Shown piece after piece: positions 1 through 9,330 of a stretch of 64,000 nt of DNA. The stretch's first letter is position 1; each line of letters opens with the position of its first letter. Position numbers and translations under genes: made by a program. The notes under the pieces are model-generated. The model was not told the origin of the DNA and made no database searches. It saw only the letters and a list, made by a program, of their open reading frames with translations. The DNA lies in the NCBI GenBank assembly GCA_036504445.1, contig DASXVE010000020.1, positions 1 through 64,000 on the forward strand. Reading direction: 5' to 3'. This DNA is from Candidatus Aquicultor sp. (GTDB lineage: Bacteria; Actinomycetota; Aquicultoria; Aquicultorales; Aquicultoraceae).

Positions 1-105
1 GCCATCATTGCCACGGCAAAAAAGCTGCTTGGTATTATCTACCAGACCCTGAAGAACAAGTGGGTCTTTGAGGATTTCAGCAACTTTGTGCTGAGATCGA
101 CATAA
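1..105 (+). CDS. C-terminal end of a probable transposase (5' end outside window)
   Basis: The first 34 codons are open from the window edge and stop at TAA 103-105. The peptide contains ATAKKLLGIIYQTLKN followed by WVFEDFSNFVL. This resembles my memory of the C-terminal tail of IS110-type transposases, but so little is visible that the family is a guess. It lies 39 bases before the eno start, with no terminator seen between them. Confidence 0.4.
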   Translation, partial: AIIATAKKLLGIIYQTLKNKWVFEDFSNFVLRST

Positions 106-123
106 AAATGTAAGTTGGAGTAG

Positions 124-1431
<1,308 letters not shown>

Positions 1432-1487
1432 TAGTAGCGGTCGATAAGTATTACGACAGAGTGAACCAGTAACACGGAGGATATATA

Positions 1488-2900
1488 GTGAGGCATGCGA
1501 AAATTGTATGTACGGTCGGTCCGGCTAGCCGCAACATCGAGACGATGAGAAAACTTCTTGATGCCGGCATGGATGTGGTACGCGTCAATATGGCGCATGG
1601 CAGTTACGATGATCATGCCGCCACGATTGCCAGCGTGCGCCAACTTGAGGAAGAGACCGGTCGGCCGCTGGCGATTCTCATGGATCTCTCCGGCCCGAAA
1701 CTTCGTATCGGTGACATTGAAGGCGGCCCAACGGTTCTCAACGAGGGCGATACCTTTACGGTCACCACCCGACGGGTTGCCGGCAACGACCAAATCGTCT
1801 CGATCAATTATCCTGAGCTGCCGCGCGAAGTTAAACCGGGCAATACCATTTTAATCGATGAAGGCCTCATCATACTTGAGGTGACCGATATTGAGGGCGA
1901 AGACGTGCACACCAAGATAATCGAAGGCGGGCCGCTCAACGCTCGCCGGGGCGTGCACCTTCCTGGCGTCAACGTGAGCCTCTCTCCGCTCTCCGAAAAG
2001 GATCGAGCCGATCTGACGTTTGGCCTTGATCAGGGTGTTGATTGGGTAGGTCTTTCATTCGTGCGCTCCGCCGATGACGTTAAAATGCTTAAGAACTTAA
2101 TAGATTGGGCGGGCAGCAAGGCGAAAGTAATCGCCAAGATCGAGAAACAAGAAGCGGTAAACGACATTGACGAGATCATCGCCGTAACCGATGGAATCAT
2201 GATCGCCCGCGGCGACCTTGGCATTGAGATGCCGACCGAACGCGTACCGTTCGCCCAAAAGACGATTATCAATAAATGTCTCGTGGTCGGCAAACCGGTA
2301 ATCACTGCTACACAGATGCTCGACTCGATGATACGCAATCCGCGCCCCACACGGGCCGAGGTAAGTGACGTCGCTAACGCGGTCCTGGATGGCACGGACG
2401 CCCTTATGCTCTCCGGAGAGACGGCTATGGGGCGCTTCCCCGTTGAGAGCGTGCTTATGATGGCACGGACGATTCTGGCAGCCGAACACATGCAGAAATA
2501 CTGTATCGATCGCACCAACGGTATCCGCCAACCGCATCTGAGCACGACCGAGGCGATCAGCAGCGCTACGTGCGAAATCGCGACCGCGCTTGAGGCGACC
2601 GCAATCATCACGTCGACGCAATCCGGTGAGACGGCGCGTCAGGTGGCCAAGCATCACCCGTCACAGCCGATCATCGCGATCTGCCCGAGGAATGAAGTTA
2701 TCAGGCAGTTGCAGCTGACCTGGGGCGTGATACCGCTTAAAGCAGGTCCGAGCACTAATCTGGACAATATGTTCGATATTGCGGTCGATACGTCGCTTCA
2801 CGCCAACCTTATCGCTAAAGGCGATCGGGTGGTCATCACTGCAGGTGTTTTGGTCAATCAACCGGGAACGACAAATCTTATCAAAGTGCAGAGAGTGTAG
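1488..2900 (+). CDS. pyk: Pyruvate kinase
   Basis: Transfers phosphate from phosphoenolpyruvate to ADP, giving pyruvate and ATP. The 470 residues cover the barrel, the B domain and the C-terminal allosteric domain, without the extra PEP-utiliser-like domain some Firmicutes carry. Motifs seen are KIVCTVGPASR at the N-terminus, VIAKIEKQEAV with the catalytic lysine, and TATQMLDSMIRNPRPTRAE. The start is GTG at 1488 after a CGGAGG box. It follows eno by 56 bases, which couples the last two steps of lower glycolysis. The ftsB-like gene follows after 142 bases with no obvious terminator between. Confidence 0.97.
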   Translation: MRHAKIVCTVGPASRNIETMRKLLDAGMDVVRVNMAHGSYDDHAATIASVRQLEEETGRPLAILMDLSGPKLRIGDIEGGPTVLNEGDTFTVTTRRVAGNDQIVSINYPELPREVKPGNTILIDEGLIILEVTDIEGEDVHTKIIEGGPLNARRGVHLPGVNVSLSPLSEKDRADLTFGLDQGVDWVGLSFVRSADDVKMLKNLIDWAGSKAKVIAKIEKQEAVNDIDEIIAVTDGIMIARGDLGIEMPTERVPFAQKTIINKCLVVGKPVITATQMLDSMIRNPRPTRAEVSDVANAVLDGTDALMLSGETAMGRFPVESVLMMARTILAAEHMQKYCIDRTNGIRQPHLSTTEAISSATCEIATALEATAIITSTQSGETARQVAKHHPSQPIIAICPRNEVIRQLQLTWGVIPLKAGPSTNLDNMFDIAVDTSLHANLIAKGDRVVITAGVLVNQPGTTNLIKVQRV

Positions 2901-3042
2901 TTTGTGCGAAATAGCTGATTCCGCTCTTTCTTATGGCGTCCGGTTGTACTATCATATACGTTGAGAAGTGGTCGCACTGCAACCCCAATCATGGCAACAG
3001 ATGCACTAAGATATATACTACAACACAGCAAAAGAGACAGTA

Positions 3043-3627
3043 TTGGATGCACGACAAGGCCACAAGAAGGGCCACAGTACAAAGCACAGAAGCAATCATC
3101 CCGGCCAGCGACCGGTGTGGGCGACCACGCCACAGTCTGGCACGAAGCATCCTGCCCAAACTCGCACGGGTACAAAACGTCTTACCCAGGCACCATCACC
3201 ACGCCGTACCGGCAACAGTAATGTCCGGGAACTTCGTCCGAAAGCCAAGAAAAAGATCAGGTTTAACTACGGACGTATCGCCATGCTTGCTGTCTTTGTT
3301 TACTTCGTTATCTGGACGATTTATCCATTATCTCATCGGATCGAACAAGGTAGAGAACTCCAGAAGCTGCAGAAGCAGCTCAATACCATTCAAAGTGAAA
3401 ACACCCAGCTTTCTCAGCAGGTCAAATATTTGCGCTCAGATGAGTTTGTGGAGCAAAAGGCGCGCGATTTGGGGCTCTCGAAACCCGATGAGGAAGTTGT
3501 TGTGGTAGTCCCAGAGGATTTAAAAGCAACGCAGAAGGGAAACAATCAGAGTAGCCAAAAGAGTGGTGCTATAGCTCAGCCTTCGTTGTGGCAGAGACTA
3601 ACCGGATTCTTTTCAAATGTATTATAA
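3043..3627 (+). CDS. FtsB/DivIC-like septum formation initiator
   Basis: Small bitopic membrane protein of the divisome; FtsB/DivIC proteins bridge FtsL and FtsQ/DivIB. The first 75 residues are basic, low-complexity and rich in His, Pro, Thr and Arg, likely cytoplasmic. One membrane segment lies at about residues 80-98 (MLAVFVYFVIWTIYPL). It is followed by a coiled coil (LQKLQKQLNTIQSENTQLSQQ), then the short motif VEQKARDLGLSKPDEE that is typical of DivIC proteins. The location downstream of eno is the usual actinobacterial one. The start codon is uncertain because the upstream ribosome site (AGAGACAG) is weak. Confidence 0.85.
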   Translation: MDARQGHKKGHSTKHRSNHPGQRPVWATTPQSGTKHPAQTRTGTKRLTQAPSPRRTGNSNVRELRPKAKKKIRFNYGRIAMLAVFVYFVIWTIYPLSHRIEQGRELQKLQKQLNTIQSENTQLSQQVKYLRSDEFVEQKARDLGLSKPDEEVVVVVPEDLKATQKGNNQSSQKSGAIAQPSLWQRLTGFFSNVL

Positions 3628-3713
3628 CGAGGACCCTATCAATTCTTGACATGTACCCTCGTAAAATGGGAAAATCGCATCATGAATATGAAGGGAGTTT
3701 CTGAAACAAACGT

Positions 3714-4091
3714 ATGTCTGTGGAAATTGGAAGTATTGTCGAAGGTAAGGTAGTCAAAACTACAAACTTCGGCGCATTTGTCGAGCTTGCCGGAGGTCTC
3801 ATCGGGCTAATTCATATCTCCGAAATTGCGCACTCTTATGTAAAGGACGTCAAGGAGTTCTTGCACGAAAATGACGAGGTCAAAGCAAAGGTGGTTGCCA
3901 TCAAGCCAGACGGCAAGATCGATCTCTCCTTGAAGCAACTTGAAGAACCTCCGAAAGAAGAGGTTAAAGTCCGCACGTTCGAAAGGCGTGAGTCGGGCGA
4001 ATCGTTTGAGCGCATGATGAAAAATTTCCTTCGCTCGAGCGAGGAGAGACTAGGGGATATTAAGAGAAACATAGAAGGCAAACGCGGTTAG
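3714..4091 (+). CDS. S1-domain RNA-binding protein
   Basis: 125 residues with a single S1 RNA-binding fold at residues 3-75 (GSIVEGKVVKTTNFGAFVEL, IGLIHISEI, DLSLKQLEE). A basic and acidic helical tail follows (SFERMMKNFLRSSEERLGDIKRN). Size and layout match the YugI/GSP13/CvfD type of ribosome-associated general stress proteins. The role is inferred from those relatives; no partner is visible. It sits between the divisome gene and DUF501 and is followed by a terminator. Confidence 0.85.
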   Translation: MSVEIGSIVEGKVVKTTNFGAFVELAGGLIGLIHISEIAHSYVKDVKEFLHENDEVKAKVVAIKPDGKIDLSLKQLEEPPKEEVKVRTFERRESGESFERMMKNFLRSSEERLGDIKRNIEGKRG

Positions 4092-4155
4092 AAGCGCAAA
4101 CACATTCGACGGTGGTTAAACACGCGATAATCATAATAGATGACCAAGTTTGAAA

Positions 4156-4192
4156 AAGTATCTCGAGGGATAACAGAGAGGTGCTTTTTTCT
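4156..4192 (+). terminator. Rho-independent terminator after the S1-domain gene
   Basis: Nine-base stem AAGTATCTC (4156-4164) pairs with GAGGTGCTT (4178-4186) through two G-U wobbles. A T-rich run follows. It separates the eno-pyk-ftsB-S1 block from DUF501-ppx. Confidence 0.6.
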
Positions 4193-4235
4193 TCTTTTCC
4201 CATGATATTAATGATACACATATGACTATGAAGTA

Positions 4236-4748
4236 ATGGTGGTGGGTATGACGACAACGCTTGCGCAAGGCGACGTTGAAACAATAGAGAAGCAGCTGAA
4301 ACGGCACGCACGCGGCATCCGGCGTGTGGCATCACGCTGTGTGCTTGGTTGCCCCGAGGTGCTGGAGTCCGATGTATTTGTCGATGCCGGCACCCCGTTT
4401 CCTACGCTCTTCTGGCTTTCGTGCCCGCTCAAGGTAAAAGAGGTATCGAAGCTGGAGGATGCGGGCTGGTCCGAGCGCTTGCAGCGCGAGATTACGCAAG
4501 ATGGGCGGCTCTGCGAGGAAATACTTACTGCGCATATCGACTACATGGCGCGCCGCCGCAAGGCAGCAACAGGAGTCGACCATCCGGTGCTGACAACGGG
4601 CGTCGGTGGTGTCCACGATCTTCGCGGTGTAAAGTGCCTGCACGCCCACTACGCTCATTACTTAGCGACCGGCAAAAACCCGATCGGCCGCATGGTAGAT
4701 GAGCAACTCGGCTCAATTTCATGCCAAAGGCGGTGTGATACCAGATGA
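4236..4748 (+). CDS. DUF501 family protein
   Basis: 170 residues of the DUF501 family, which is largely confined to Actinobacteria and relatives and is regularly found between ftsB/divIC and ppx. Features seen are CVLGCPEVLESDVFVDAGTPFPTLFWLSCP at residues 32-61 and GVHDLRGVKCLHAHYAHYLATGKNPIG near the C-terminus. The Cys and His clustering hints at metal or nucleotide binding, but no activity is established to my knowledge. Two starts are possible: ATG 4236, or ATG 4248, which has GGTGGTGGG just upstream and looks better. The stop overlaps the ppx start by four bases (ATGA), so the two are translationally coupled. Confidence 0.85.
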   Translation: MVVGMTTTLAQGDVETIEKQLKRHARGIRRVASRCVLGCPEVLESDVFVDAGTPFPTLFWLSCPLKVKEVSKLEDAGWSERLQREITQDGRLCEEILTAHIDYMARRRKAATGVDHPVLTTGVGGVHDLRGVKCLHAHYAHYLATGKNPIGRMVDEQLGSISCQRRCDTR

Positions 4749-5665
4749 TTTTCGGGGCGATCGATATCGGTACAAATACAGTGCGCCTACTCATTAAGCG
4801 CCGTGATGATGAAGGGTGGCACGATCTTGTTCGCGAGATGGAAATCACCCGTCTCGGTGAAGGTGTCGACAGGGAACACATCATTAAACCTGAAGCGATG
4901 GAGCGAACGCTCAGCGCGTTTGCACGGTATAAAGAACTCATGGATGAGCATGGCGTAGAGCGCTCGCGCGCCATTGCGACCAGCGCCATGCGCGATGCCG
5001 GCAACGCCGATGATTTTATCAGGCTCGTTCAGGAACGCCTTGAAATCACCATCGAGGTCATAACGGGCGAAGAGGAAGGCAGGCTTACCTTTGCGGGGGC
5101 TACCGGTGAAGACACGCCGGCGCCGGATGATCTATTGGCGCTAGTTGTTGATGTGGGAGGCGGTAGCACCGAGTACATCTACGGTGCCGAAGGCATCGTT
5201 TTCGGTGCAAAAAGCCTTGATATCGGCTCAGTACGCTTATCGGAGATGTTCATGCAACACGATCCGCCCACACCGGGCGAGCTCGCCAATGTTCATGAAG
5301 CCGTGCATGATCTAACGGAGACCGTTTTTGCGGTAATCGCTGCGGCAAAACCGGCGATATTGATCGCCGTGGCCGGTACGGCAACGCAGGCCTCGGCGCT
5401 GGTGCATAAGATTGCACCGTACGACCCGGCAAAAATTCACGGCTCGCGCATTACGCTTACCGATCTCGTCGAATTAATCAAACAGCTGGCATCCGTTCCG
5501 CTGGAAGAGCGCAAGCGCATCGTGGGAATGCATCCGAAACGGGCGGACGTTATCATTGCCGGGGCTATTATCCTTGAAGAAACGCTCAGGGGTTTACGCT
5601 TTTCGGAAATGGTCGTAAGCGAACGCGATATTTTAGACGGGATAATTTACTCAATGGGTATATAG
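4745..5665 (+). CDS. ppx: Ppx/GppA family exopolyphosphatase
   Basis: Exopolyphosphatase or guanosine pentaphosphate phosphatase of the actin/HSP70 ATPase fold. The 306 residues match the short form without the C-terminal HD domain. Motifs are AIDIGTNTVRLLI at the N-terminus, ATSAMRDAGNADDF, the VITGEEEGRLTFAGA loop with the catalytic glutamate, and VVDVGGGSTE. Sequence alone does not separate polyphosphate from pppGpp as substrate. The four-base overlap with DUF501 indicates one operon. Confidence 0.92.
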   Translation: MIFGAIDIGTNTVRLLIKRRDDEGWHDLVREMEITRLGEGVDREHIIKPEAMERTLSAFARYKELMDEHGVERSRAIATSAMRDAGNADDFIRLVQERLEITIEVITGEEEGRLTFAGATGEDTPAPDDLLALVVDVGGGSTEYIYGAEGIVFGAKSLDIGSVRLSEMFMQHDPPTPGELANVHEAVHDLTETVFAVIAAAKPAILIAVAGTATQASALVHKIAPYDPAKIHGSRITLTDLVELIKQLASVPLEERKRIVGMHPKRADVIIAGAIILEETLRGLRFSEMVVSERDILDGIIYSMGI

Positions 5666-5684
5666 GGTGGGCAGAAAAGCTACC

Positions 5685-5713
5685 TTGACTTTAGCTAAAG
5701 TAATCGCTACATT
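5685..5713 (+). promoter_or_regulatory. Sigma-70 promoter of tRNA-Leu
   Basis: TTGACT (5685-5690), a 17-base spacer and TACATT (5708-5713). The tRNA 5' end lies 38 bases downstream. This is a good match to the housekeeping consensus. Confidence 0.6.
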
Positions 5714-5750
5714 AAATTAGGAATTCATGTGTTTAGCACGTGATATACAT

Positions 5751-5837
5751 GCCCGAGTGGTGGAATAGGTAGACGCAGCGGACTTAAAATCCGCCGCCCT
5801 TGCGGGTGTGCCGGTTCGAGTCCGGCCTCGGGCACCA
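5751..5837 (+). tRNA. tRNA-Leu (anticodon UAA)
   Basis: Acceptor GCCCGAG (5751-5757) pairs with CTCGGGC (5827-5833), followed by discriminator A and an encoded CCA (5835-5837). The anticodon arm is GCGGA-CTTAAAA-TCCGC with anticodon TAA at 5785-5787. A long variable arm (GCCCTTGCGGGTGT) identifies it as a class II tRNA, and the T arm reads CCGGTTCGAGTCCGG. Confidence 0.97.
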
Positions 5838-5840
5838 GTG

Positions 5841-5885
5841 CAGAAAGGCATCGATTCGATCGATGCCTTTCTGCTATTATTTTGG
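5841..5885 (+). terminator. Terminator of tRNA-Leu
   Basis: Perfect 15-bp stem: CAGAAAGGCATCGAT (5841-5855) and its complement at 5859-5873. The loop is TCG and the sequence CTATTATTTT follows. It begins only three bases after the tRNA CCA. Confidence 0.9.
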
Positions 5886-6024
5886 CCGATATTACATGCG
5901 TAATTACCTAATTGGGTGCTTTACATAGGGCGTGATTTGGAGCAAGATGTGGGTAGAGGCACTCGTTCAGGGTGATTCCGGCAATACTACCGCATTGCAA
6001 TGATGATAAATTTTACTTCCAGGG

Positions 6025-6390
6025 ATGGATTATATGCTTAACGTTGAAATAGCTCGCAAAACTGGTATCCATGTTATGGTGCTTGCCGGTGAATTCGATC
6101 TCACCGAGAAAGATCGGGTTAGCGATTATTTTCAGACCGTGCTCGCAGAAGCACCAAAGGGACTAATCGTTGATCTTTCAAACGTATCCCTTATCGATAG
6201 CTCCGGCATCGGGCTGTTGATCTCAAACAAAGCGAGGCTTAATGATATTGGAGCTCGCTACGCACTTGTTCTTGGGAACAACGGCCATCTTATAAAAAAG
6301 TTCAGTAACCTCGGCCTGTTTGACGCATCGGGTATTGAGCGATTTGCCTGCAAAGACGACGCATGCCAGGCTATCGGACAGCAGCCGTAA
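6025..6390 (+). CDS. STAS-domain anti-sigma factor antagonist
   Basis: 121-residue SpoIIAA/RsbV-like protein. Dephosphorylated proteins of this family bind an RsbW/SpoIIAB-type kinase and free its sigma factor. The STAS fold covers almost the whole length (VMVLAGEFDLTEKDRVSDYF, LIVDLSNVSLIDSSGIGLL). The phosphorylatable serine is S59 in DSSG. ATG 6025 is followed by a second in-frame ATG at 6034; CCAGGG just upstream favours 6025. A possible partner kinase, the RsbW-like gene at 16475, is 10 kb away, so pairing is only a guess. Confidence 0.92.
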   Translation: MDYMLNVEIARKTGIHVMVLAGEFDLTEKDRVSDYFQTVLAEAPKGLIVDLSNVSLIDSSGIGLLISNKARLNDIGARYALVLGNNGHLIKKFSNLGLFDASGIERFACKDDACQAIGQQP

Positions 6391-6428
6391 TTCTCATTTT
6401 CCCGTAATTCTTAGCATGCTTTACTAAA

Positions 6429-6848
6429 CTACGTACCGCTTGCGTGTCGGTTGTTATCCGGTGCATCCGGTGCATCCGATGAACCTGGCTCGCTGGAGCG
6501 CGATTGCTCGTTTTGCTGCCGTCGGGGAGGCAGCCGGCGTGATAGTCGCGGCCTTTGTGTGCTGCGCGGACCGGGACGTTCGAACAGCGCATCAACGGCA
6601 TCCCTGGCCAGGCGAACAAGAAGAATAACCGCCGCGATTCCCATAATACCGGTGGATGCCGCCACTAGAACGGATGAATAACGGGCGAGAATATTAACTC
6701 CGGTCATAAGCATCCCGGTTCCAAACACAAACACGGCGACGGATGCTATTGCGATGTCTATATAACGGTTACGGTTTAAATAGGCATAAAGGGCGACCGC
6801 TCCGGTCAGGTATGAAGCGAGCGCTATGCCGATATGATTGATGTCCAT
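6429..6848 (-). CDS. Small multi-pass membrane protein of unknown function
   Basis: 139 residues. Three hydrophobic segments lie at about residues 5-24, 31-53 and 58-80. A hydrophilic tail rich in Arg, Pro, Ser and Gln follows (residues 90-139), probably cytoplasmic and disordered. I do not recognise the family. A clear AGGGGGG ribosome site four bases before the ATG supports expression. It is convergent with the STAS gene, the two stops being 38 bases apart, and no partner gene lies beside it on the same strand. Confidence 0.65.
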   Translation of the reverse strand: MDINHIGIALASYLTGAVALYAYLNRNRYIDIAIASVAVFVFGTGMLMTGVNILARYSSVLVAASTGIMGIAAVILLVRLARDAVDALFERPGPRSTQRPRLSRRLPPRRQQNEQSRSSEPGSSDAPDAPDNNRHASGT

Positions 6849-7112
6849 GGTGCCCCCCTAGGTCTCTTTCAAATCTACCCACCTTGGTGTCGCAAGAATC
6901 AGCAAAAGCACACCGATTGGTTCACAATAGCGGCAATTTGCATACAAAACCCTATTGTGGAATAAACATGCAAGGGCATCGCCATCGCGCATGGTTGCGC
7001 CTCTGGATGCTACATAACCGGCAAATGGTGGATATTGCCTGTTCACGAAGTTTGCACTACAGTATGAGTATCCTTTTATGATGCGTCGGCATTAAAAAAT
7101 CTGAGAAGAGGT

Positions 7113-7946
7113 ATGAATATGAGTGACGCTGCCATCAGGCGGGTCCTTGAAGAGCTAAAGAGCGGCAGTATAAATATCGATGCGGCATACGAGCGGCTGC
7201 ATCACCTGCCCTTTACCGATCTTGAATTTGCCAAGGTCGATAACCACCGCGCACTCCGCCAGGGGTTTCCCGAGGTCATCTTCTGCCAGGGGAAAACACC
7301 CGAACAGGTCCAAAGCATCGCGCAAACGCTTTTAAAGAACAGCGATACGCTTCTTGCAACACGAGCGGATGAAGCGGCTTTTGAGGTGGTGCGGGCGCTA
7401 GAGGCGACCGCACAGTATCACGCGCAAGCGCGCGTGATCACGGTGGATAAGCGACCGCAGCACGATGGCGTCGGCAGTATCGCAATCGTGAGCGCCGGTA
7501 CGGCCGATGTGCCGGTTGCCGAAGAAGCAGCGGTTACCGCGCAGATGCTAGGCGCTAATGTCGAGCGTATTTACGATGTCGGCGTCGCCGGGCTACACCG
7601 TCTCTTGGCGTTTTACGAGCGCCTGGCCGACGCCAAGGTTATCGTTGTTGCGGCCGGCATGGACGGTGTGCTTCCCAGCGTTGTCGGTGGGTTGGTGTCC
7701 TGCCCGGTCGTTGCGGTGCCGACCAGCATAGGCTACGGTGCGCACTTTGGCGGTCTTGCACCGCTTCTTACTATGCTTAATTCATGTGCGAGCGGTGTTG
7801 CCGTGGTCAATATTGATAACGGCTTCGGGGCCGGGTATTTGGCGGCTATGATTAACCGCATCGGCGAGCCCGACAACCTCTCCGGTTGTTTGGATGAGCA
7901 ATCAACCGGTCGCAGTAAGGACGGCGAACATGCAAAGAGCAGCTGA
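7113..7946 (+). CDS. larB: LarB, pyridinium-3,5-biscarboxylate mononucleotide synthase
   Basis: LarB carboxylates and hydrolyses nicotinic acid adenine dinucleotide, the first step in making the nickel-pincer nucleotide cofactor of lactate racemase. The 277 residues contain the PurE-like domain: IAIVSAGTADVPVAEEA, VAAGMDGVLPSVVGGLV, AVPTSIGYGAHFGG and NIDNGFGAGYLAAMINR. The start ATG 7113 follows AGAAGAGG. It overlaps larE by 17 bases with the start chosen here. Neither larA (racemase) nor larC (nickel insertion) is in the window, so the final user of the cofactor is unknown. Confidence 0.93.
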   Translation: MNMSDAAIRRVLEELKSGSINIDAAYERLHHLPFTDLEFAKVDNHRALRQGFPEVIFCQGKTPEQVQSIAQTLLKNSDTLLATRADEAAFEVVRALEATAQYHAQARVITVDKRPQHDGVGSIAIVSAGTADVPVAEEAAVTAQMLGANVERIYDVGVAGLHRLLAFYERLADAKVIVVAAGMDGVLPSVVGGLVSCPVVAVPTSIGYGAHFGGLAPLLTMLNSCASGVAVVNIDNGFGAGYLAAMINRIGEPDNLSGCLDEQSTGRSKDGEHAKSS

Positions 7947-8739
7947 AAAACTAACCGGTCTTGAGGCCGTTCTTTCCGGTATGAAGAGCGTCGTTATCGG
8001 GTTTTCGGGTGGTGTTGACAGCACTTTTTTACTCAAAGTAGCCCTTGATGTGCTCGGGCCGAAGAACGTGCTCGCGGTTACGGCGTACTCAGCGACACTC
8101 GCTCTAAACGAGCTTGAGGCGACAGAAGCGCTCGCCCACCAGCTCAGCGCCGAGCATATGGTCATCAATGCCGATGAGCTCGCGCACCCTCAGTTTATTA
8201 CAAACCCGCCGGAGCGCTGCTATCACTGCAAGAGACTGCGTTTTTCCATGATTGATAAGATTCGCCGCCAGCGTACTTTCGCTGTTGCGCTCGACGGAAC
8301 AAACGCCGATGACGAGGATGATTGGCGCCCCGGCATCAAAGCTGCCGAGGAGCTAGGCGTTCGCAGCCCGCTTAAAGAGGTTGGGATGACCAAAGACGAT
8401 ATCCGCGAGCTATCCAACGCTTGCGGTCTTCCTACCTGGGATAAGCCATGCACGCCGTGTCTTGCGTCGCGTGTGCCGTATGGTGAAGTTATCACCGAGG
8501 AAAAACTCAAACAAATCGCCGAGGCCGAAAGCTATCTACGTGAGCTTGGCCTTACCGAGCTGCGGGTGCGGCACCACGGCGACATCGCACGAATCGAAGT
8601 ACCGAGCAAGGACCTTATCAAGGTGGCTGCGCAAGCCGGCACTATCGCCGCGCGTATAAAAGCCCTGGGATTTCACTTCATCGCGCTTGATCTTGCGGGC
8701 TTCAAAAGCGGCAGTTTGAACGTCGGCATCGGCAAGTAA
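7930..8739 (+). CDS. larE: LarE, sulfur transferase for nickel-pincer cofactor
   Basis: Converts the pyridinium biscarboxylate nucleotide to the bis-thiocarboxylic acid form, using ATP in a PP-loop domain. The PP-loop is GFSGGVDSTFLLKVA at residues 24-38. An in-frame ATG exists at 7894, but AAGGACGG just before ATG 7930 favours the shorter 269-residue protein. Relative to that start, cysteines lie at 165, 174 and 177 (DKPCTPCLASR). Some LarE proteins use one sacrificial cysteine and others bind an iron-sulfur cluster through three; this cysteine-rich pattern suggests the latter. Translationally coupled to larB. Confidence 0.92.
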   Translation: MQRAAEKLTGLEAVLSGMKSVVIGFSGGVDSTFLLKVALDVLGPKNVLAVTAYSATLALNELEATEALAHQLSAEHMVINADELAHPQFITNPPERCYHCKRLRFSMIDKIRRQRTFAVALDGTNADDEDDWRPGIKAAEELGVRSPLKEVGMTKDDIRELSNACGLPTWDKPCTPCLASRVPYGEVITEEKLKQIAEAESYLRELGLTELRVRHHGDIARIEVPSKDLIKVAAQAGTIAARIKALGFHFIALDLAGFKSGSLNVGIGK

Positions 8740-8763
8740 TATCGCCCACCGCGCTAGAAATAT

Positions 8764-8792
8764 TTGACACCTACCTGTTACGATGCTACGTT
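8764..8792 (+). promoter_or_regulatory. Promoter of the Rrf2-cysK-cysE-isc operon
   Basis: TTGACA (8764-8769), a 17-base spacer and TACGTT (8787-8792), about 76 bases before the Rrf2 start. The leader contains the imperfect dyad TATCGGAATTATGGTATTA (from about 8822), a possible site for the regulator itself. That assignment is inferred from position only. Confidence 0.55.
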
Positions 8793-8868
8793 CTTATAAA
8801 CACACAAAATCGCACTAATTGTATCGGAATTATGGTATTAGCTATATTGCCAGGTGTAAGGAAGTGTT

Positions 8869-9315
8869 ATGAGGTATTCAGCTAAGAGTGAGTACGCGCT
8901 CAGGGCGTTAATCGATATGGCAAGCAATGACGGACATAAGCCGGTCGGAGTCCGTGAAATTGCCATGCGGCAAGGTATCCCGGAGCGTTTCTTAGAGCAA
9001 CAAATCCCGAGGCTCAAGAAAGCGGGTCTGGTCAACAGCCAGCGCGGGTCACAAGGCGGCGTAACATTGGCGAGAGCACCGCAGGATATAACGGTTTACG
9101 ACGTTATCCAGGCGCTTGACGGTCCCGTGGCGGCGGTTTCTTGTGCCGGCAACGGCGCATCGGAATGCGCTCGCAAAACACAATGCGCACTGCAGGATTT
9201 ATGGTATCAGGTCGATACTGCTGTTGAGGGCATTCTTAAAGATACGACGCTCGATCAGCTTACCATGAACCAGGTACGGTACGATCAAGCAATGCAGCCG
9301 ATGTATTATATCTAG
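8869..9315 (+). CDS. Rrf2/IscR-family transcriptional regulator
   Basis: 148-residue winged-helix regulator (MRYSAKSEYALRALIDMAS, IPERFLEQQIPRLKKAGLV, SQRGSQGGVTLA). Three cysteines at 92, 100 and 106 sit where IscR binds its [2Fe-2S] cluster, so this protein probably senses iron-sulfur status. CymR-like cysteine regulators share the fold but usually lack this triad. It heads an operon with cysK (15 bases away), cysE, iscS, iscU and mnmA. Control of cysteine supply and cluster assembly together is the natural inference. Confidence 0.9.
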   Translation: MRYSAKSEYALRALIDMASNDGHKPVGVREIAMRQGIPERFLEQQIPRLKKAGLVNSQRGSQGGVTLARAPQDITVYDVIQALDGPVAAVSCAGNGASECARKTQCALQDLWYQVDTAVEGILKDTTLDQLTMNQVRYDQAMQPMYYI

Positions 9316-9330
9316 TAACGGGAGGATGCA

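Noticed and set aside
2030-2657. Long open frames antisense to pyk.
   Set aside because: They are shadows of a well-supported coding sequence and have no ribosome site or recognisable protein.
3646-3667. TTGACA followed by TAAAAT before the S1-domain gene as a promoter.
   Set aside because: The spacer is only ten bases, and no good -10 box lies at 16-18 bases.
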